From Campylobacter jejuni subsp. jejuni 414 (GTDB lineage Bacteria; Campylobacterota; Campylobacteria; Campylobacterales; Campylobacteraceae), in assembly GCA_000163995.1 (NCBI GenBank), contig CM000855.1:278561-342560 (forward strand): a DNA stretch of 64,000 bases, given 5' to 3'. The translations under genes were made by a program, and so were the position numbers. Below, one piece after another: positions 9,531 through 19,791 of this stretch (the first letter of the stretch is position 1; every line of letters starts with the position of its first letter). The notes below the pieces were generated by a model. That model did not search any database. It was not told the DNA's origin and saw only the letters and a list, made by a program, of their open reading frames with translations.

Positions 9531-10011
9531 ACATAGCTTTGATATTTCAGCAGCTTTAGATAAACAAGAATTAAAAAATGCTTTTGAACAAGCCAAAAAA
9601 GAGTTTGACAATCGTTATGATTTAAAGGGTGTGAAAGTTGAACTTGATTTTAATGAAAAAGATAGAGTTTTTAAACTTAGTTCTTCAAGTGAAGGAAAAC
9701 TTGATGTTTTAAAAGATATAGTCATTTCTAAACTCATCAAAAGAGGGATTAATCCAAATGCTATTAAAGAGCTTTCTCGTGAAAGTGGAGCAATGTTTCG
9801 TTTAATTTTAAAGGCAAACGATGCTATAGATAGTGAAAATGCTAGAAAAATCAATAAAGCCATTAAAGATAGTAAGCTTAAAGTTAATCCTTCAATTCGT
9901 GGTGAAGAAATTCGTGTTGTAGCAAAACAGATTGATGATTTGCAAGCTGTTATGAAACTTGTGAAAGAGCTTAATTTAGAGTTAAATATTAGTTTTAAAA
10001 ATCTCAAATAA
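9520..10011 (+). CDS. YajQ family nucleotide-binding protein (UPF0234)
   Basis: The 163 residues contain the family start [22 protein letters not shown] and the central [22 protein letters not shown], as in YajQ proteins. Members bind nucleotides, in some species cyclic di-GMP, and have two RNP-like folds. The ATG overlaps the end of the dehydrogenase gene. Function in Campylobacter is not established. Confidence 0.93.
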   Translation: MASEHSFDISAALDKQELKNAFEQAKKEFDNRYDLKGVKVELDFNEKDRVFKLSSSSEGKLDVLKDIVISKLIKRGINPNAIKELSRESGAMFRLILKANDAIDSENARKINKAIKDSKLKVNPSIRGEEIRVVAKQIDDLQAVMKLVKELNLELNISFKNLK

Positions 10012-10020
10012 GGCTAAGGT

Positions 10021-10497
10021 TTGAAATATTGTTTAACTTTGTGTTTTGTTTTTTTTCTTTGTGCTTGTAGCGTGAAAAATCAAAATTTTTCAAGTCAAAG
10101 TTTGATGGTTTTGATTGCTTCTCCTATGATAAGAATTAACGATGCAGCTTTTTTAAAAAAAGAAAATAACGCTTTAAATTTAGAAGTTTATAAACTTGGA
10201 CAAGCCTTTTTTGAACTCAAAATTAAAGATAAAATTTGTATCAATGCAGTGTGCTATGATAAAAAAGTGTTTAATCGAAATTTTTTTAAAAATACATATT
10301 ATGAAGATATTCTAAGCGATATTTTAAAGGCAAATGCTTTGTGGCAGGGTAAAAATTTAGAAAAAACTGATTGTGGTTTTGAACAAAATTTAAAAGCAAA
10401 AAATTATGAAATTTTTTATCAAGTTTGTGGTGATAAAGTGAGTTTTTTTGATAAAATTTCACGTACAAAAATTATTTTAACGCGTATTCAAAATTGA
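10021..10497 (+). CDS. Small lipoprotein, unknown function (Cj0375-like)
   Basis: Translation starts at TTG with a short signal peptide (MKYCLTLCFVFFLCACS) and lipobox LCAC, giving a mature lipoprotein of about 140 residues. It contains several Cys residues (ICINAVCYDKK, CGFEQN, VCGDKV) that could pair in the periplasm. I recognise no domain. It starts nine bases after yajQ and is followed ten bases later by another exported protein. Confidence 0.75.
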   Translation: MKYCLTLCFVFFLCACSVKNQNFSSQSLMVLIASPMIRINDAAFLKKENNALNLEVYKLGQAFFELKIKDKICINAVCYDKKVFNRNFFKNTYYEDILSDILKANALWQGKNLEKTDCGFEQNLKAKNYEIFYQVCGDKVSFFDKISRTKIILTRIQN

Positions 10498-10507
10498 AGG
10501 ATGGAAG

Positions 10508-11332
10508 TTGAAAATTTTTTTGCTGATGTTTTGTTTTATCAATTTAGCTCTAGCACAAGTTTATAAAGGAGAATTGTATTTTTATCGTCTACAAGATAAA
10601 GAAATTTTTGCCATAGTTTATAATAATGCACCCATGACTCCACTTTTTGATAGGGATAGAAATCAAACAAGTTCTAGTTTTTTAATTATTGATGATATAA
10701 ATGGAAATTTAGAGATTCCGCTTGTTAAGACAAATGATTTTTGGCAAGATGAACGCAAAAAATACAAAATTAATTCTTCTAAAATGCTTGTGTATGATAA
10801 CAAAAATTTTCAAGGAGAAAATTTAGGAACAACTACTTTAGAACTTATTGAAACGCAAGATGGTATTCGTATAAAGCACAGTCTTGATTTTATAGGTTTT
10901 AATGATGATTTTAAAGAATTTCATCCTATTCATAAGGGCGTATTTAGCTTTGAACAAATTCATCAAAAGCCTATTTTTTTACAAGATGGAAAAATTAGTT
11001 TTGAAGAATGGTATTATTTTTATGAAGATGGTATGAGTCGTGCTATCTTGGAATTAAATAATTTTGTTTATGATATTAATGCTCATGTGTTTGTAAAATT
11101 AAATGATTTGTACAATATTGAAAATCAGAATTTTCAAAATCTTTTACATGAAAAGCTTAAAAATACATGTGATGAATGTTTTGAAGATCTACAAAATTTA
11201 CAATTTAATAATAATTTCTTGCTTAATAATGGAAAATTAAAGATTTGTTATTTGCCTTTTGAAGGTCATTTTTTGGATGAAAATATTTGTGTAAAATTTA
11301 ATGAAGATGAGCTTAAGGAATTTAAAAAATAA
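10508..11332 (+). CDS. Exported periplasmic protein, unknown function (Cj0376-like)
   Basis: A 274-residue protein starting at TTG with a cleavable signal peptide (KIFLLMFCFINLALAQVY, cleavage likely after ALA). The mature part is rich in aromatic and acidic residues and has four Cys near the C-terminus (CDEC, CYL, CVKF). No known domain is apparent. Its last base is the first base of the AAA ATPase start (TAATG), indicating coupled translation. Confidence 0.75.
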   Translation: MKIFLLMFCFINLALAQVYKGELYFYRLQDKEIFAIVYNNAPMTPLFDRDRNQTSSSFLIIDDINGNLEIPLVKTNDFWQDERKKYKINSSKMLVYDNKNFQGENLGTTTLELIETQDGIRIKHSLDFIGFNDDFKEFHPIHKGVFSFEQIHQKPIFLQDGKISFEEWYYFYEDGMSRAILELNNFVYDINAHVFVKLNDLYNIENQNFQNLLHEKLKNTCDECFEDLQNLQFNNNFLLNNGKLKICYLPFEGHFLDENICVKFNEDELKEFKK

Positions 11333-13044
11333 TGAAAAAATTAAAAAATTTTTTAAGTTTAAAAAATATAGAAGATACACAAATTTATAAAGAACTTAAG
11401 TGTGCTAAAAATGAAGCTTTGATTCTTAGAGAGCTTTGTAGAAACTATGTTGTTTCCATTTCTTCCATCAATGCTTTTACTTTATTATCAACAATTTTTG
11501 GAAATGATAAGTATATTTATTTAGATGCTTTGGAAGATTTAAAAAAACTTATTGAAAGAGGTTTTGTAAATCAAAATTCGAATTTTTTCAAAAGCTTAGA
11601 AAATAATAAAACCCAAACATTAACCCTTGTTTTACTACAAAGTGAACTTAGCTTAAGTGAATATTTTTTAGAATTTTTAGAAGCAAAACCTCGTTTAAGT
11701 TTTGAGAAACAAGAGGCTTATGCAGATTATTTGGAGTATTTAAAAGATGAATTTGCACGCATTCAACTATACGAAAGATTAAGTTTTATACAAAAAAGTG
11801 CTTACAATAGCGAAATAAAAAATCAAATTAAACTTTACGAAAAACATATCAAAGAAAGATTAAAAAAAAGTAAATTTTATAATGTTTTAGCTGATATTTT
11901 TAAAGAATATAATCTTGAACATAAAGAACAAATTATTTTTTTGGCACTTTTAAAAGAAGAATATGCCTTAAGCAATGAAAGCTCGATTTCTAGAGAAATG
12001 AATTCTTTACTTTCTTTAATTAGTGAAAATGACTTAGAAAGACATAAAAATAAAAAATTATTGCAAGAAAATGCTCCTCTTTTAAACTTAATTGAGTATG
12101 ATGAATATTTAAATGCTTTTGGAGATGTTTCTAAAAGTTTTTTTATCATTGATGAGGTTTTGCAAAGGATTATAAATTTTGAACCAAAACAAAGTAAAAA
12201 AATTAAAATCGAAAGTGTTTTAAAAGATCAAGATATTTTTGAACTTATAGAGCCAAGCACTGATATTAATGATATCATTATGCCTAAAAATACAAAAGAA
12301 CTTTTAGAAAATATCTTAAGACAACAAGATAAAAAAGTCTTAGAAAGGCTTCATTCTTGGGGTATAAAGAGCAATAAAAATATAGAAGCTAAAATTATTT
12401 TTTATGGACCTGCTGGCACTGGAAAAACTATGTCAGCTTTAGCTATGGCTAAATCAATGAAAAAATCTGTTCTTAGTTTTGATTGTTCGAAAATTTTGAG
12501 TAAATGGGTTGGAGAGAGCGAGCAAAATGTAAGAAAAATTTTTGACACTTATAAAAATATTGTACAAACTTGCAAGCAAAGCCCTATTTTACTTCTTAAT
12601 GAAGCTGATCAGTTTTTAAGCACGCGTGTAGATGGTAGTAGTGGTAGTGATAAAATGCATAATCAAATGCAAAATATATTTTTAGAACAAATTGAACGTT
12701 TTAGTGGAGTTATTATTGCTACAACAAATTTTTTAGAAAGTTTAGATAGTGCATTTTCAAGAAGATTTGATTATAAGATAGAATTTAAAAAACCTGATTT
12801 TAAAGATAGGCTTAAAATTTGGGAAAAATTTCTACCTAAAAAAGCATTATTTGAAAAAGATTTTGATGTAAATATTTTGTCAAATTATGAATTAAGTGGA
12901 GCACAAATTTTAATGGTGGTAAAAAATACAGCTTTGAAAGTAGCTGTATCCGAAGATGGAGTTTTTAAAATGCAAGATTTTATAGAAAGCATACAAAAAG
13001 AATTAAATTCAAGTTTTGATAAAAGTAAAATTGTTGGATTTTAA
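11332..13044 (+). CDS. AAA-family ATPase with large N-terminal domain (Cj0377-like)
   Basis: The 570-residue protein has a helical N-terminal region of about 340 residues and a C-terminal AAA module. Walker A is GPAGTGKT (359-366). The Walker B region reads PILLLNEADQF, with Asn423-Glu424 where many AAA proteins have Asp-Glu. A sensor/arginine-finger region (ATTNFLESLDSAFSRRFDYKI) follows. It resembles the Cdc48/FtsH-like ATPase core without a protease. Its 3' end overlaps the convergent msrQ gene by 36 bases. Substrates are unknown. Confidence 0.85.
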   Translation: MKKLKNFLSLKNIEDTQIYKELKCAKNEALILRELCRNYVVSISSINAFTLLSTIFGNDKYIYLDALEDLKKLIERGFVNQNSNFFKSLENNKTQTLTLVLLQSELSLSEYFLEFLEAKPRLSFEKQEAYADYLEYLKDEFARIQLYERLSFIQKSAYNSEIKNQIKLYEKHIKERLKKSKFYNVLADIFKEYNLEHKEQIIFLALLKEEYALSNESSISREMNSLLSLISENDLERHKNKKLLQENAPLLNLIEYDEYLNAFGDVSKSFFIIDEVLQRIINFEPKQSKKIKIESVLKDQDIFELIEPSTDINDIIMPKNTKELLENILRQQDKKVLERLHSWGIKSNKNIEAKIIFYGPAGTGKTMSALAMAKSMKKSVLSFDCSKILSKWVGESEQNVRKIFDTYKNIVQTCKQSPILLLNEADQFLSTRVDGSSGSDKMHNQMQNIFLEQIERFSGVIIATTNFLESLDSAFSRRFDYKIEFKKPDFKDRLKIWEKFLPKKALFEKDFDVNILSNYELSGAQILMVVKNTALKVAVSEDGVFKMQDFIESIQKELNSSFDKSKIVGF

Positions 13045-13581
13045 ACTTTTAAATGTTGTTATATAACGAAATATAAAATAAAATAAAGCTATAATTAAAG
13101 CACTCCATTCCCAAAACATAGGAACTTTCGGAGTTAAAAAATAATGATAACTCGCCAAAACCAAGCATAAATATCCTAATTTTCTTATTTTACTAAGTTT
13201 TTTAAAGATTTTAAAAGAACTTAAAAGCATTAAAAATATAATCAAAAAGGCGATAAACCCGCTTGCCTCTAATAAACGATGTGAAATATCATCAAAAAGT
13301 CTTAAAATTTGAGCATTTCTGTCAAAAATAAAATAATTTAAAAAGTGTAAAATTGCCCAAAAAGCTGCAAAAATACCTAAAATTTTAGGATAATTTTTTG
13401 TTTTTTTAAATTTAAGTAAAGAAAATAAAAGGCTTAAATTTAAAAAGATCAAAGCAAATATTCCGGTGTAAATATAAGCTTCTTTCACAAAATCAAAGGC
13501 TTTTATGATATGATAAAAGCCATAGATTAAACTTATAAGAAAGCTAAAATAAGCAAGAAATTTAAAGTATTTTGCCTTCAT
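13009..13581 (-). CDS. msrQ: MsrQ, heme-binding membrane subunit of the MsrPQ methionine sulfoxide reductase
   Basis: This is a 190-residue membrane protein with about six hydrophobic helices and conserved His residues for heme (for example FYHIIKAF, AILHFLNYFIF, ISHRLLEASGF, ASYHYFL). It matches the YedZ/MsrQ family, which feeds electrons from the quinone pool to MsrP. The start overlaps the msrP stop by one base. It converges on the AAA ATPase gene with no terminator between them. Confidence 0.9.
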   Translation of the reverse strand: MKAKYFKFLAYFSFLISLIYGFYHIIKAFDFVKEAYIYTGIFALIFLNLSLLFSLLKFKKTKNYPKILGIFAAFWAILHFLNYFIFDRNAQILRLFDDISHRLLEASGFIAFLIIFLMLLSSFKIFKKLSKIRKLGYLCLVLASYHYFLTPKVPMFWEWSALIIALFYFIFRYITTFKSLKSNNFTFIKT

Positions 13582-14474
13582 TAAAAATTCACTTTCAAGT
13601 CCATATTTTTATATAAGCTTGCCACTTCTTTTTCGTAGCCATTAAACATTAAAGTAGGTTTAGTAAAGAATTGTCCTAAAGCTCTTTCATTGGCTTGCGA
13701 CCATCTAGGATGAGAAACATTAGGATTGACATTGGCATAAAAACCGTATTCATTTGGAGCGTAGTTTTCCCAAGTGGATTTGGGTTGTTCTTTAATAAAT
13801 TCTATTTTAACTATGGATTTGATACTTTTAAAGCCATATTTCCATGGAACAACAAGGCGGATAGGTGCACCATTTTGAGGTTTTAAAGCTTTTTTATACA
13901 TTCCTATTGCAAGTAAAGTAAGAGGATGCATAGCTTCATCCATGCGAAGTCCTTCTACATAAGGATAATCTATAGTTGGAAAAAAAGCGTCTTGATCGGG
14001 AAATTGACTTTTATCTAAAAGAGTAGTAAATTTAACAAATTTTGCTTCGCTTGTAGGCTTTGCCATTTCGATTAAACGACGCAATTCAAAACCTACCCAA
14101 GGTACCACCATAGACCAAGTTTCAACGCAACGAAAACGATAAATTCTTTCTTCTAGAGGGAATTTTAAAATATCTTCCATACTTAAAGTTAAAGGTTTTT
14201 CTATTTCTCCACTGATATCTATTTTCCAGTTTTGAGTGTTAAAATTTTGTGCTAATGACACGGCCTTTTTTTTATCTGTTGAAAATTCATAAAAATTAAC
14301 ATAATTTGTAGCTAATTCTTCATCGCTGATTTCAAGTTTATTTGGATTGGTATCGCTTGTGAAATTTAAAGCAGAAAGTTTAGAAGCAAGCACGCTTGAA
14401 CTTATCAAAGCACCTGCTCCAAGTTTTAAAAAATCTCTTCTTTTTTTATATAAGTTTTCAGGAGTTATAATCAT
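13581..14474 (-). CDS. msrP: MsrP, periplasmic molybdopterin methionine sulfoxide reductase catalytic subunit
   Basis: MsrP (YedY) repairs oxidised methionine in periplasmic proteins. The 297-residue precursor has a twin-arginine signal (KKRRDFLKLGAGALISSSVLAS, Arg12-Arg13). The molybdenum-ligating Cys lies in YRFRCVETWSMVVPW (Cys116), and the family motif GAPIRLVVPWKYGFKSIKSI is present. It is coupled to msrQ downstream. About 54 bases separate it from the preceding pyrF gene, so it may have its own promoter. Confidence 0.94.
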   Translation of the reverse strand: MIITPENLYKKRRDFLKLGAGALISSSVLASKLSALNFTSDTNPNKLEISDEELATNYVNFYEFSTDKKKAVSLAQNFNTQNWKIDISGEIEKPLTLSMEDILKFPLEERIYRFRCVETWSMVVPWVGFELRRLIEMAKPTSEAKFVKFTTLLDKSQFPDQDAFFPTIDYPYVEGLRMDEAMHPLTLLAIGMYKKALKPQNGAPIRLVVPWKYGFKSIKSIVKIEFIKEQPKSTWENYAPNEYGFYANVNPNVSHPRWSQANERALGQFFTKPTLMFNGYEKEVASLYKNMDLKVNF

Positions 14475-14528
14475 AATTTTTCCTTGTTAAAAATTTTTAT
14501 TATTAAAACATAACAAGGATAATGATTA

Positions 14529-15209
14529 TTAAATTTCTTGTAGAATTTTTTCACAAATTTTTCTAGGGTTGTTATCTTTATAAATAGGGCGTCCAACTAC
14601 TATAAAATCGCTTAAATTTTCTCTAGCCATTGTTAAATCAGCAACTCGTTTTTGATCATCATTTTTTTCTCCAAAAGGACGAATTCCTGGCGTGAGAGTT
14701 AAGAAGTTTTTTTGAGTATTTTCTTTGATGATTTTACTTTCAAAGACAGAACATACCATGCCATTAAGTCCATTTTCATAAGATATTTTTGAAAATTCAA
14801 TCACAGCTTCTTTGATTTTTTGTTTATAAATGCTAAAAAAATTTTCTTCATCAAAACTTGTAAGAGCAGAAACTGCTAAAACTAAAGGTCTTTTTGGAAG
14901 CTTGTTAAGTCGTGCCATAACTTCTTGCATAGCTATTTTTCCAGCACTTGCATGGATATTGATCATATCAACACCGAGTTTTGATATTTCTTCGCAAGCA
15001 TCTGCCATAGTGTTAGGGATATCATAAATTTTAAGATCAAGAAATATTTTAAAATCATCAACTTTTTTAAGTTCTTCTATGAATTTAAAGCCATCTCTTA
15101 AATATGCTCTTAAACCTATTTTTAACCATATGTCTAAATTTTTTAATTCTTTAGCAAGTTTTAAACATTCTTCTTTTGTAGAAAGATCAAGTGCAACGCA
15201 AAGCTTCAT
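14529..15209 (-). CDS. pyrF: Orotidine 5'-phosphate decarboxylase
   Basis: It catalyses the last step of UMP synthesis. The 226 residues form a TIM barrel with the catalytic Lys-Asp cluster [16 protein letters not shown] and the phosphate-binding end [15 protein letters not shown]...IVVGRPIYK. The ATG overlaps the nusB stop by four bases, making it the distal gene of the kdsA-ribH-nusB-pyrF unit. Confidence 0.96.
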   Translation of the reverse strand: MKLCVALDLSTKEECLKLAKELKNLDIWLKIGLRAYLRDGFKFIEELKKVDDFKIFLDLKIYDIPNTMADACEEISKLGVDMINIHASAGKIAMQEVMARLNKLPKRPLVLAVSALTSFDEENFFSIYKQKIKEAVIEFSKISYENGLNGMVCSVFESKIIKENTQKNFLTLTPGIRPFGEKNDDQKRVADLTMARENLSDFIVVGRPIYKDNNPRKICEKILQEI

Positions 15210-15604
15210 TTTTTAGCCTTTATCAAGGCATCTAAAACCCCATTTATAAATTTTGGAGAATTATCATTGGCAAGTTCTTTGGCAAGTTCTATGGCTTCGT
15301 TAATGACAATGGCGCTAGGAGTATCGCTAAAAAGCAGTTCATAAGCTCCAAGTCTTAGTATAGCTCTTTCTACATGTCCTAAAGCTGTGATTTGATTATC
15401 GTTTAGAAATGAATTTAAGGTTTCATCAATATTGCTTAAGTTATCTAAAATTCCATGATATAAATTTAAAGTAAAATTTTTTTGTTCATTGCGTATTTTT
15501 TTTTCATCTAAAATTTCATCTATGAAAACATCGTTTTGAGAATTTAATTCAAAAGCATAAAGCAAAGAGATAACGCTTTGGCGAACTTGATGACGCGTTG
15601 CCAT
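15206..15604 (-). CDS. nusB: Transcription antitermination factor NusB
   Basis: A 132-residue helical protein with the NusB start ([20 protein letters not shown]) and the C-terminal [14 protein letters not shown]. NusB works with NusE/S10 at boxA sites of rRNA operons. It is coupled by one base to ribH upstream and four bases to pyrF downstream. Confidence 0.96.
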   Translation of the reverse strand: MATRHQVRQSVISLLYAFELNSQNDVFIDEILDEKKIRNEQKNFTLNLYHGILDNLSNIDETLNSFLNDNQITALGHVERAILRLGAYELLFSDTPSAIVINEAIELAKELANDNSPKFINGVLDALIKAKK

Positions 15605-16068
15605 TAAAGTTCCTTGTTTAAATTTAACATCTCAATCACAGTTGTCATAGCCTCAAAGCCTTTGTTGCCTGCTTTGCTTCCAGCTCTTTCTATGGCTTGT
15701 TCTATAGTATCTGTGGTTAAAACACCAAAACTTACAGGGATATTATGATTTAAACTCACATTGGCTATACCTTTAGTGGTTTCTGCTGAAACATAGTCAA
15801 AATGCGGAGTTGAGCCACGAATTACTGCGCCTACGCAGCAAACTGCATCAAATTTTTTGCTTTCTATAGCTTTTTTTAATACATATGGAAGTTCAAAAGC
15901 ACCAGGAACAAGTATAAGACTTAGGTTTTCTTCTTTACCTCCGTGTCTTAAAAAAGCATCTTTCGCTCCTTCTACAAGGCGATCTGTGATGATATGATTA
16001 AATCTTGCATTGATGATAGCAATTTTTGTATTTGAATCTAAATTTAATTTTCCTTCAATGATATTCAT
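15604..16068 (-). CDS. ribH: 6,7-dimethyl-8-ribityllumazine synthase (RibH)
   Basis: This is the penultimate enzyme of riboflavin synthesis. At 154 residues it matches the family, with [15 protein letters not shown], the substrate loop [29 protein letters not shown] and the C-terminal [13 protein letters not shown]. It is directly followed by nusB, the common RibH-NusB pairing, and starts one base after the kdsA stop. Confidence 0.97.
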   Translation of the reverse strand: MNIIEGKLNLDSNTKIAIINARFNHIITDRLVEGAKDAFLRHGGKEENLSLILVPGAFELPYVLKKAIESKKFDAVCCVGAVIRGSTPHFDYVSAETTKGIANVSLNHNIPVSFGVLTTDTIEQAIERAGSKAGNKGFEAMTTVIEMLNLNKEL

Positions 16069-16881
16069 TTATTTGTCCTTTATGATATTTTGTATTTCTA
16101 ATAACGTGGTAACGCAATTTTTAAGGTGTGCAAGATCAAGCATATTAAGTCCATCGCATAAAGCTTCACAAGGATTGATGTGTGTTTCAAAGAAAAAGCC
16201 GTCTACACCTACAGCTGCTGCTGCTCTTGCTAAAGGTTCTACAAATTCACTTTCCCCCCCACTGCTTCCTCCTGCAGCTCCTGGCATTTGTACGCTATGA
16301 GTGGCATCAAAAATTACAGGAGCAAATTCGCGCATGATAACCAAAGAACGCATATCTACTACTAAATTTCCATAGCCAAAGCTAGCTCCTCTTTCGGCCA
16401 CAAAAACACCGTTTTTCTGAGCCACCTTATAGCCATCATCTTCTATACCACGGGTTTGAAGAACTTTTTTAATGCTGTATTTGATATCGCTTGGATTTAA
16501 AAACTGTCCTTTTTTGATATTAACTTTTGCTTTGGTTTTTGCTGCAGCTACAAGTAAATCTGTTTGACGACATAAAAAAGCAGGAATTTGTAAGACATCG
16601 GCTATTTCGCTTACAGGATTTGCTTGATTGCCTTCATGTATATCGGTTAAGATTTTCATGCCAAATTCATTTTTAACACTTTGTAAAATTCTCAATCCTT
16701 CTTCAAGACCAGGGCCTCGGAAAGAATTAATACTTGTACGATTAGCTTTATCAAAGCTTGATTTGAAATAAAATTCTATATTTGGATTTTCATTGAAATT
16801 TTTTAATTGTTCAGCGATTTTAAAAACCAAATCCTTGCTTTCTATCACACAAGGACCTGCAATAAGTATTGTTTTTTTCAT
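16069..16881 (-). CDS. kdsA: 3-deoxy-D-manno-octulosonate 8-phosphate synthase
   Basis: KdsA condenses phosphoenolpyruvate with arabinose 5-phosphate to give KDO-8-phosphate for the lipooligosaccharide inner core. The 270 residues show [26 protein letters not shown], the binding motif [17 protein letters not shown] and the C-terminal FFETHINP. It overlaps the preceding EamA transporter gene by four bases. Confidence 0.97.
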   Translation of the reverse strand: MKKTILIAGPCVIESKDLVFKIAEQLKNFNENPNIEFYFKSSFDKANRTSINSFRGPGLEEGLRILQSVKNEFGMKILTDIHEGNQANPVSEIADVLQIPAFLCRQTDLLVAAAKTKAKVNIKKGQFLNPSDIKYSIKKVLQTRGIEDDGYKVAQKNGVFVAERGASFGYGNLVVDMRSLVIMREFAPVIFDATHSVQMPGAAGGSSGGESEFVEPLARAAAAVGVDGFFFETHINPCEALCDGLNMLDLAHLKNCVTTLLEIQNIIKDK

Positions 16882-17810
16882 TTTTTTCCTTTATTTTTAA
16901 CTAAAATTAATCCACCGAAAATAATGCCTATTATACCCAAAAAAACCATAGCACTTGGTAAATTGTCTCCTAAAATTATCCCCACTATCATACTAAATAC
17001 TACATCAAGATAGCTAACCCCAGCTACTATGCCTGCTTGTTTAGCAATACCATAGGCTTTAGTGACATGAATTTGATAAATAGTACCTAAAGTTCCCATA
17101 ATGGCAATGATAAGCCAAGCTGTAAGACTTGGCATAATAAAAGGTGCTAGAATGAAGTCTAAATGCAAAGAATCAAGATGTTGTGGTTCAAAAAATTCGG
17201 CGCTAATCATAGAAATTAAAGGCATTAAGGTTCCTAAAAGAATGAAAGAAAAAGCAATTTGTTCTGTAGTGTAAAATTTTCTAAGTTCTCTTACACTTGT
17301 AAGAGCTAAAGCAGCTAAAAATCCACTTGTAATACCTATAATTGAATTTTTCAAATCAAAGCCTGAATGATTTGAACTATTAGCCCAAGGTTGAGCGATT
17401 AAAAGCACTCCGCCAAATGCTATTAAAATTCCTATCCAGCCTTTGATACCAATATTTTCTTTAAAAATAACAAAGGCTATTAAAGTAATGAAAATGGGAG
17501 CAATTTTTTGAAAAGCAAAGGCTCCGCCTAGGGTAATATTTGAGACATTATAGAAAAACATGTAAAGTGAAAGTGTACCCGCTACTCCACGAAATACCAA
17601 GAGCCAAAAATGTCCTCCTTCTTTATGTACTTTAGATCGTTTTAAAAGATAGATTATAAAAAAAATTCCTATGATATTTCTAAAAAACATAATTTCAATA
17701 GAGCTCATTTCTTTACTAAGAATTTTTGCACAAGCTCCCATAAGTGCAAAATCTAAACATGCTAAAATCATGAAATAAATTCCTAAATTATGCTTGATTA
17801 TTTTTAGCAT
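16878..17810 (-). CDS. EamA/DMT-family transporter (Cj0385c-like)
   Basis: A 310-residue polytopic protein with about ten membrane helices in two EamA repeats. The first repeat includes [14 protein letters not shown] and [16 protein letters not shown]. The second includes [35 protein letters not shown]. Drug/metabolite transporters export small metabolites; the substrate here is unknown. It is the first gene of the operon running to pyrF and diverges from der. Confidence 0.88.
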   Translation of the reverse strand: MLKIIKHNLGIYFMILACLDFALMGACAKILSKEMSSIEIMFFRNIIGIFFIIYLLKRSKVHKEGGHFWLLVFRGVAGTLSLYMFFYNVSNITLGGAFAFQKIAPIFITLIAFVIFKENIGIKGWIGILIAFGGVLLIAQPWANSSNHSGFDLKNSIIGITSGFLAALALTSVRELRKFYTTEQIAFSFILLGTLMPLISMISAEFFEPQHLDSLHLDFILAPFIMPSLTAWLIIAIMGTLGTIYQIHVTKAYGIAKQAGIVAGVSYLDVVFSMIVGIILGDNLPSAMVFLGIIGIIFGGLILVKNKGKK

Positions 17811-17876
17811 CTTTTTTCCTTGATTAAAATCTGGCCTAATTCTAGTCTTTTTTGCTTAATATTAAGGCAAATTTTA

Positions 17877-17882
17877 TATAAT
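17877..17882 (+). promoter_or_regulatory. Putative -10 box for der
   Basis: TATAAT in an AT-rich context, 42 bases upstream of the der ATG in the 114-base divergent gap. Assigned by sequence only. Confidence 0.5.
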
Positions 17883-17924
17883 TTTTTAATTAAAATATGT
17901 ATTAAAATTAATCTTAGGAAAAAA

Positions 17925-19307
17925 ATGCAAAGCATTATACTTATAGGCAAACCAAATGTTGGAAAATCAAGTCTTTTTAATAGAATGGCAAGACAAAGAA
18001 TAGCAATTACAAGTGATATTTCAGGTACAACTAGAGATACAAATAAAACAGAAATTTTTATCCATTCAAAAAAAGCCATACTTATTGATAGTGGTGGGCT
18101 TGATGAAAGTGATGAGCTTTTTAAAAATGTGAAAAAAAATACTTTAAAAGTGGTTAAAGAAAGTGATATTATACTTTATTTGGTTGATGGAAAATTAGCG
18201 CCTGATGATGAGGATAGGCAGTTTTTTTATTCCTTAAAAAAACTTGGTAAACCCATAGCCTTAGTGATTAATAAAGTGGATAATAAAAAAGATGAAGAAA
18301 GGGCTTGGGAATTTGCCAATTTTGGTGTAAAAGAAATCTTTAATCTTTCAGTAACGCATAATGTAGGTTTAGATGAACTTTATGATTGGCTTGAAAAATT
18401 TTTACATGAAGAGTTTTTAATCCCTGATGAAGAAGAAAATTTAGAAGATTTTTTAGAGCATTATGAAGAAGGAAAAGAATTTCAGTTTAAAGAAGTAGAT
18501 CAAAATCATATAAGAGTAGGTATTGTAGGACGTGTAAATGTTGGAAAATCAAGTCTTTTAAATGCTTTAGTTAAACAAGAACGAAGCGTGGTAAGTTCTA
18601 TTGCAGGAACTACCATAGATCCTGTGAATGAAAGTATAGTTCATAAAGATAAGGTGATAGAATTTGTTGATACTGCAGGTATTAGAAAAAGAGGTAAAAT
18701 TCAAGGACTTGAACGCTTTGCTTTAAATCGTACGGAAAAAATTTTATCCCATTCTCAAATAGCACTTTTGGTTTTAGATGCACATGAGGGTTTTAATGAG
18801 CTTGATGAACGTATCGCTGGGCTTGTAGCTAAGCATTATTTAGGTGTGATTATTGTGCTAAATAAATGGGATAAAAGTAAAATGGATTTTGATAAAACTG
18901 TAAAAGAATTGCGTCTTGATCGTTTTAAATTTCTAGCTTATGCACCCGTAATTAGCGTGTCGGCTTTAAACGGAAAAAGAGTGCATGTTTTACTGGATAA
19001 AATTTTGCAAATTTTTGAAAATTTCACTCAAAAAATCCAAACTTCCAAGCTTAATACCTTGATAGAAAATGCAACAAAAGCACATCCTTTGCCACATGAT
19101 TACGGGAAATTAGTCAAAATTTATTATGCAGCACAATATGACTTAGCACCACCAAAAATCGCCCTTATTATGAATCGCCCTAAAGCTTTGCATTTTAGTT
19201 ATAAGCGTTATTTGCAAAATCAAATCAGAAAAGAATTTAATTTCGAAGGTGTGCCTTTAGTGATTGCTTCGCGTAAAAAAGGTAGTAAAGAAAATGATGA
19301 GAGTTAA
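17925..19307 (+). CDS. der: Ribosome-assembly GTPase Der (EngA)
   Basis: Der is the double-GTPase needed for 50S subunit maturation. I start at the ATG at 17925 (460 residues), preceded by AGGAAAAAA, not at earlier in-frame codons. This places the first G1 motif GKPNVGKSS at residue 8, as usual. The second G domain begins at GRVNVGKSS (about residue 202), and the KH-like C-terminal domain includes [18 protein letters not shown]. The 3' end overlaps aroK by 14 bases. Confidence 0.96.
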   Translation: MQSIILIGKPNVGKSSLFNRMARQRIAITSDISGTTRDTNKTEIFIHSKKAILIDSGGLDESDELFKNVKKNTLKVVKESDIILYLVDGKLAPDDEDRQFFYSLKKLGKPIALVINKVDNKKDEERAWEFANFGVKEIFNLSVTHNVGLDELYDWLEKFLHEEFLIPDEEENLEDFLEHYEEGKEFQFKEVDQNHIRVGIVGRVNVGKSSLLNALVKQERSVVSSIAGTTIDPVNESIVHKDKVIEFVDTAGIRKRGKIQGLERFALNRTEKILSHSQIALLVLDAHEGFNELDERIAGLVAKHYLGVIIVLNKWDKSKMDFDKTVKELRLDRFKFLAYAPVISVSALNGKRVHVLLDKILQIFENFTQKIQTSKLNTLIENATKAHPLPHDYGKLVKIYYAAQYDLAPPKIALIMNRPKALHFSYKRYLQNQIRKEFNFEGVPLVIASRKKGSKENDES

Positions 19308-19791
19308 AAATATCGTTTTTATAGGATTTATGGGTTCTGGAAAAAGTACTTTAGCAAGAGCTTTAGCTAAGGATTTAGATCTCGTTTTTTTAGATAGTGA
19401 TTTTTTAATAGAACAAAAATTTAATCAAAAAATTAGTGAAATTTTTGCACAAAGAGGTGAGATTTTTTTTAGAGAGCAAGAACAAAAAATGGCTGATTTT
19501 TTTATCACTTGTCAAAAAGCCTGCATTGCTACGGGTGGTGGTTTTGTCCATGTTTCAAATTTAGAAAAAACTGGTTTTTGCATTTATTTAAAAGCAAGTT
19601 TTGAATATCTAAAAAAGCGTTTAGATGAAAATGAAATTTCTAAAAGACCTTTGTTTTATGATGAAATTAAAGCAAAAAAGTTATATAATGAGCGTTTAAG
19701 TAAGTATGAACAAAAGGCAAATTTTATTTTAAATATAGAAAATAAAAATATAGATGAACTTTTAGGCGAGATTAAAAAGGTGATAGAATGA
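19294..19791 (+). CDS. aroK: Shikimate kinase
   Basis: It phosphorylates shikimate in aromatic amino acid synthesis. The 165-residue frame from ATG 19294 has the P-loop GFMGSGKST (11-19), the shikimate-binding LDSDFLIEQ and GEIFFREQE, the GGGFV Walker-B-like segment and the lid Arg region [24 protein letters not shown] (with SKRP). It overlaps der upstream and trpS downstream by four bases. Confidence 0.95.
   Translation: MMRVKNIVFIGFMGSGKSTLARALAKDLDLVFLDSDFLIEQKFNQKISEIFAQRGEIFFREQEQKMADFFITCQKACIATGGGFVHVSNLEKTGFCIYLKASFEYLKKRLDENEISKRPLFYDEIKAKKLYNERLSKYEQKANFILNIENKNIDELLGEIKKVIE

Noticed and set aside
9615..10007. Minus-strand frame of 130 codons antisense to yajQ
   Set aside because: A Leu/Ser-rich mirror of an AT-rich Lys/Glu-rich gene; no ribosome-binding site; YajQ is conserved.
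17820..17924. Longer N-terminus for Der
   Set aside because: The extra codons precede the -10 box and the natural [15 protein letters not shown] start with its ribosome-binding site.
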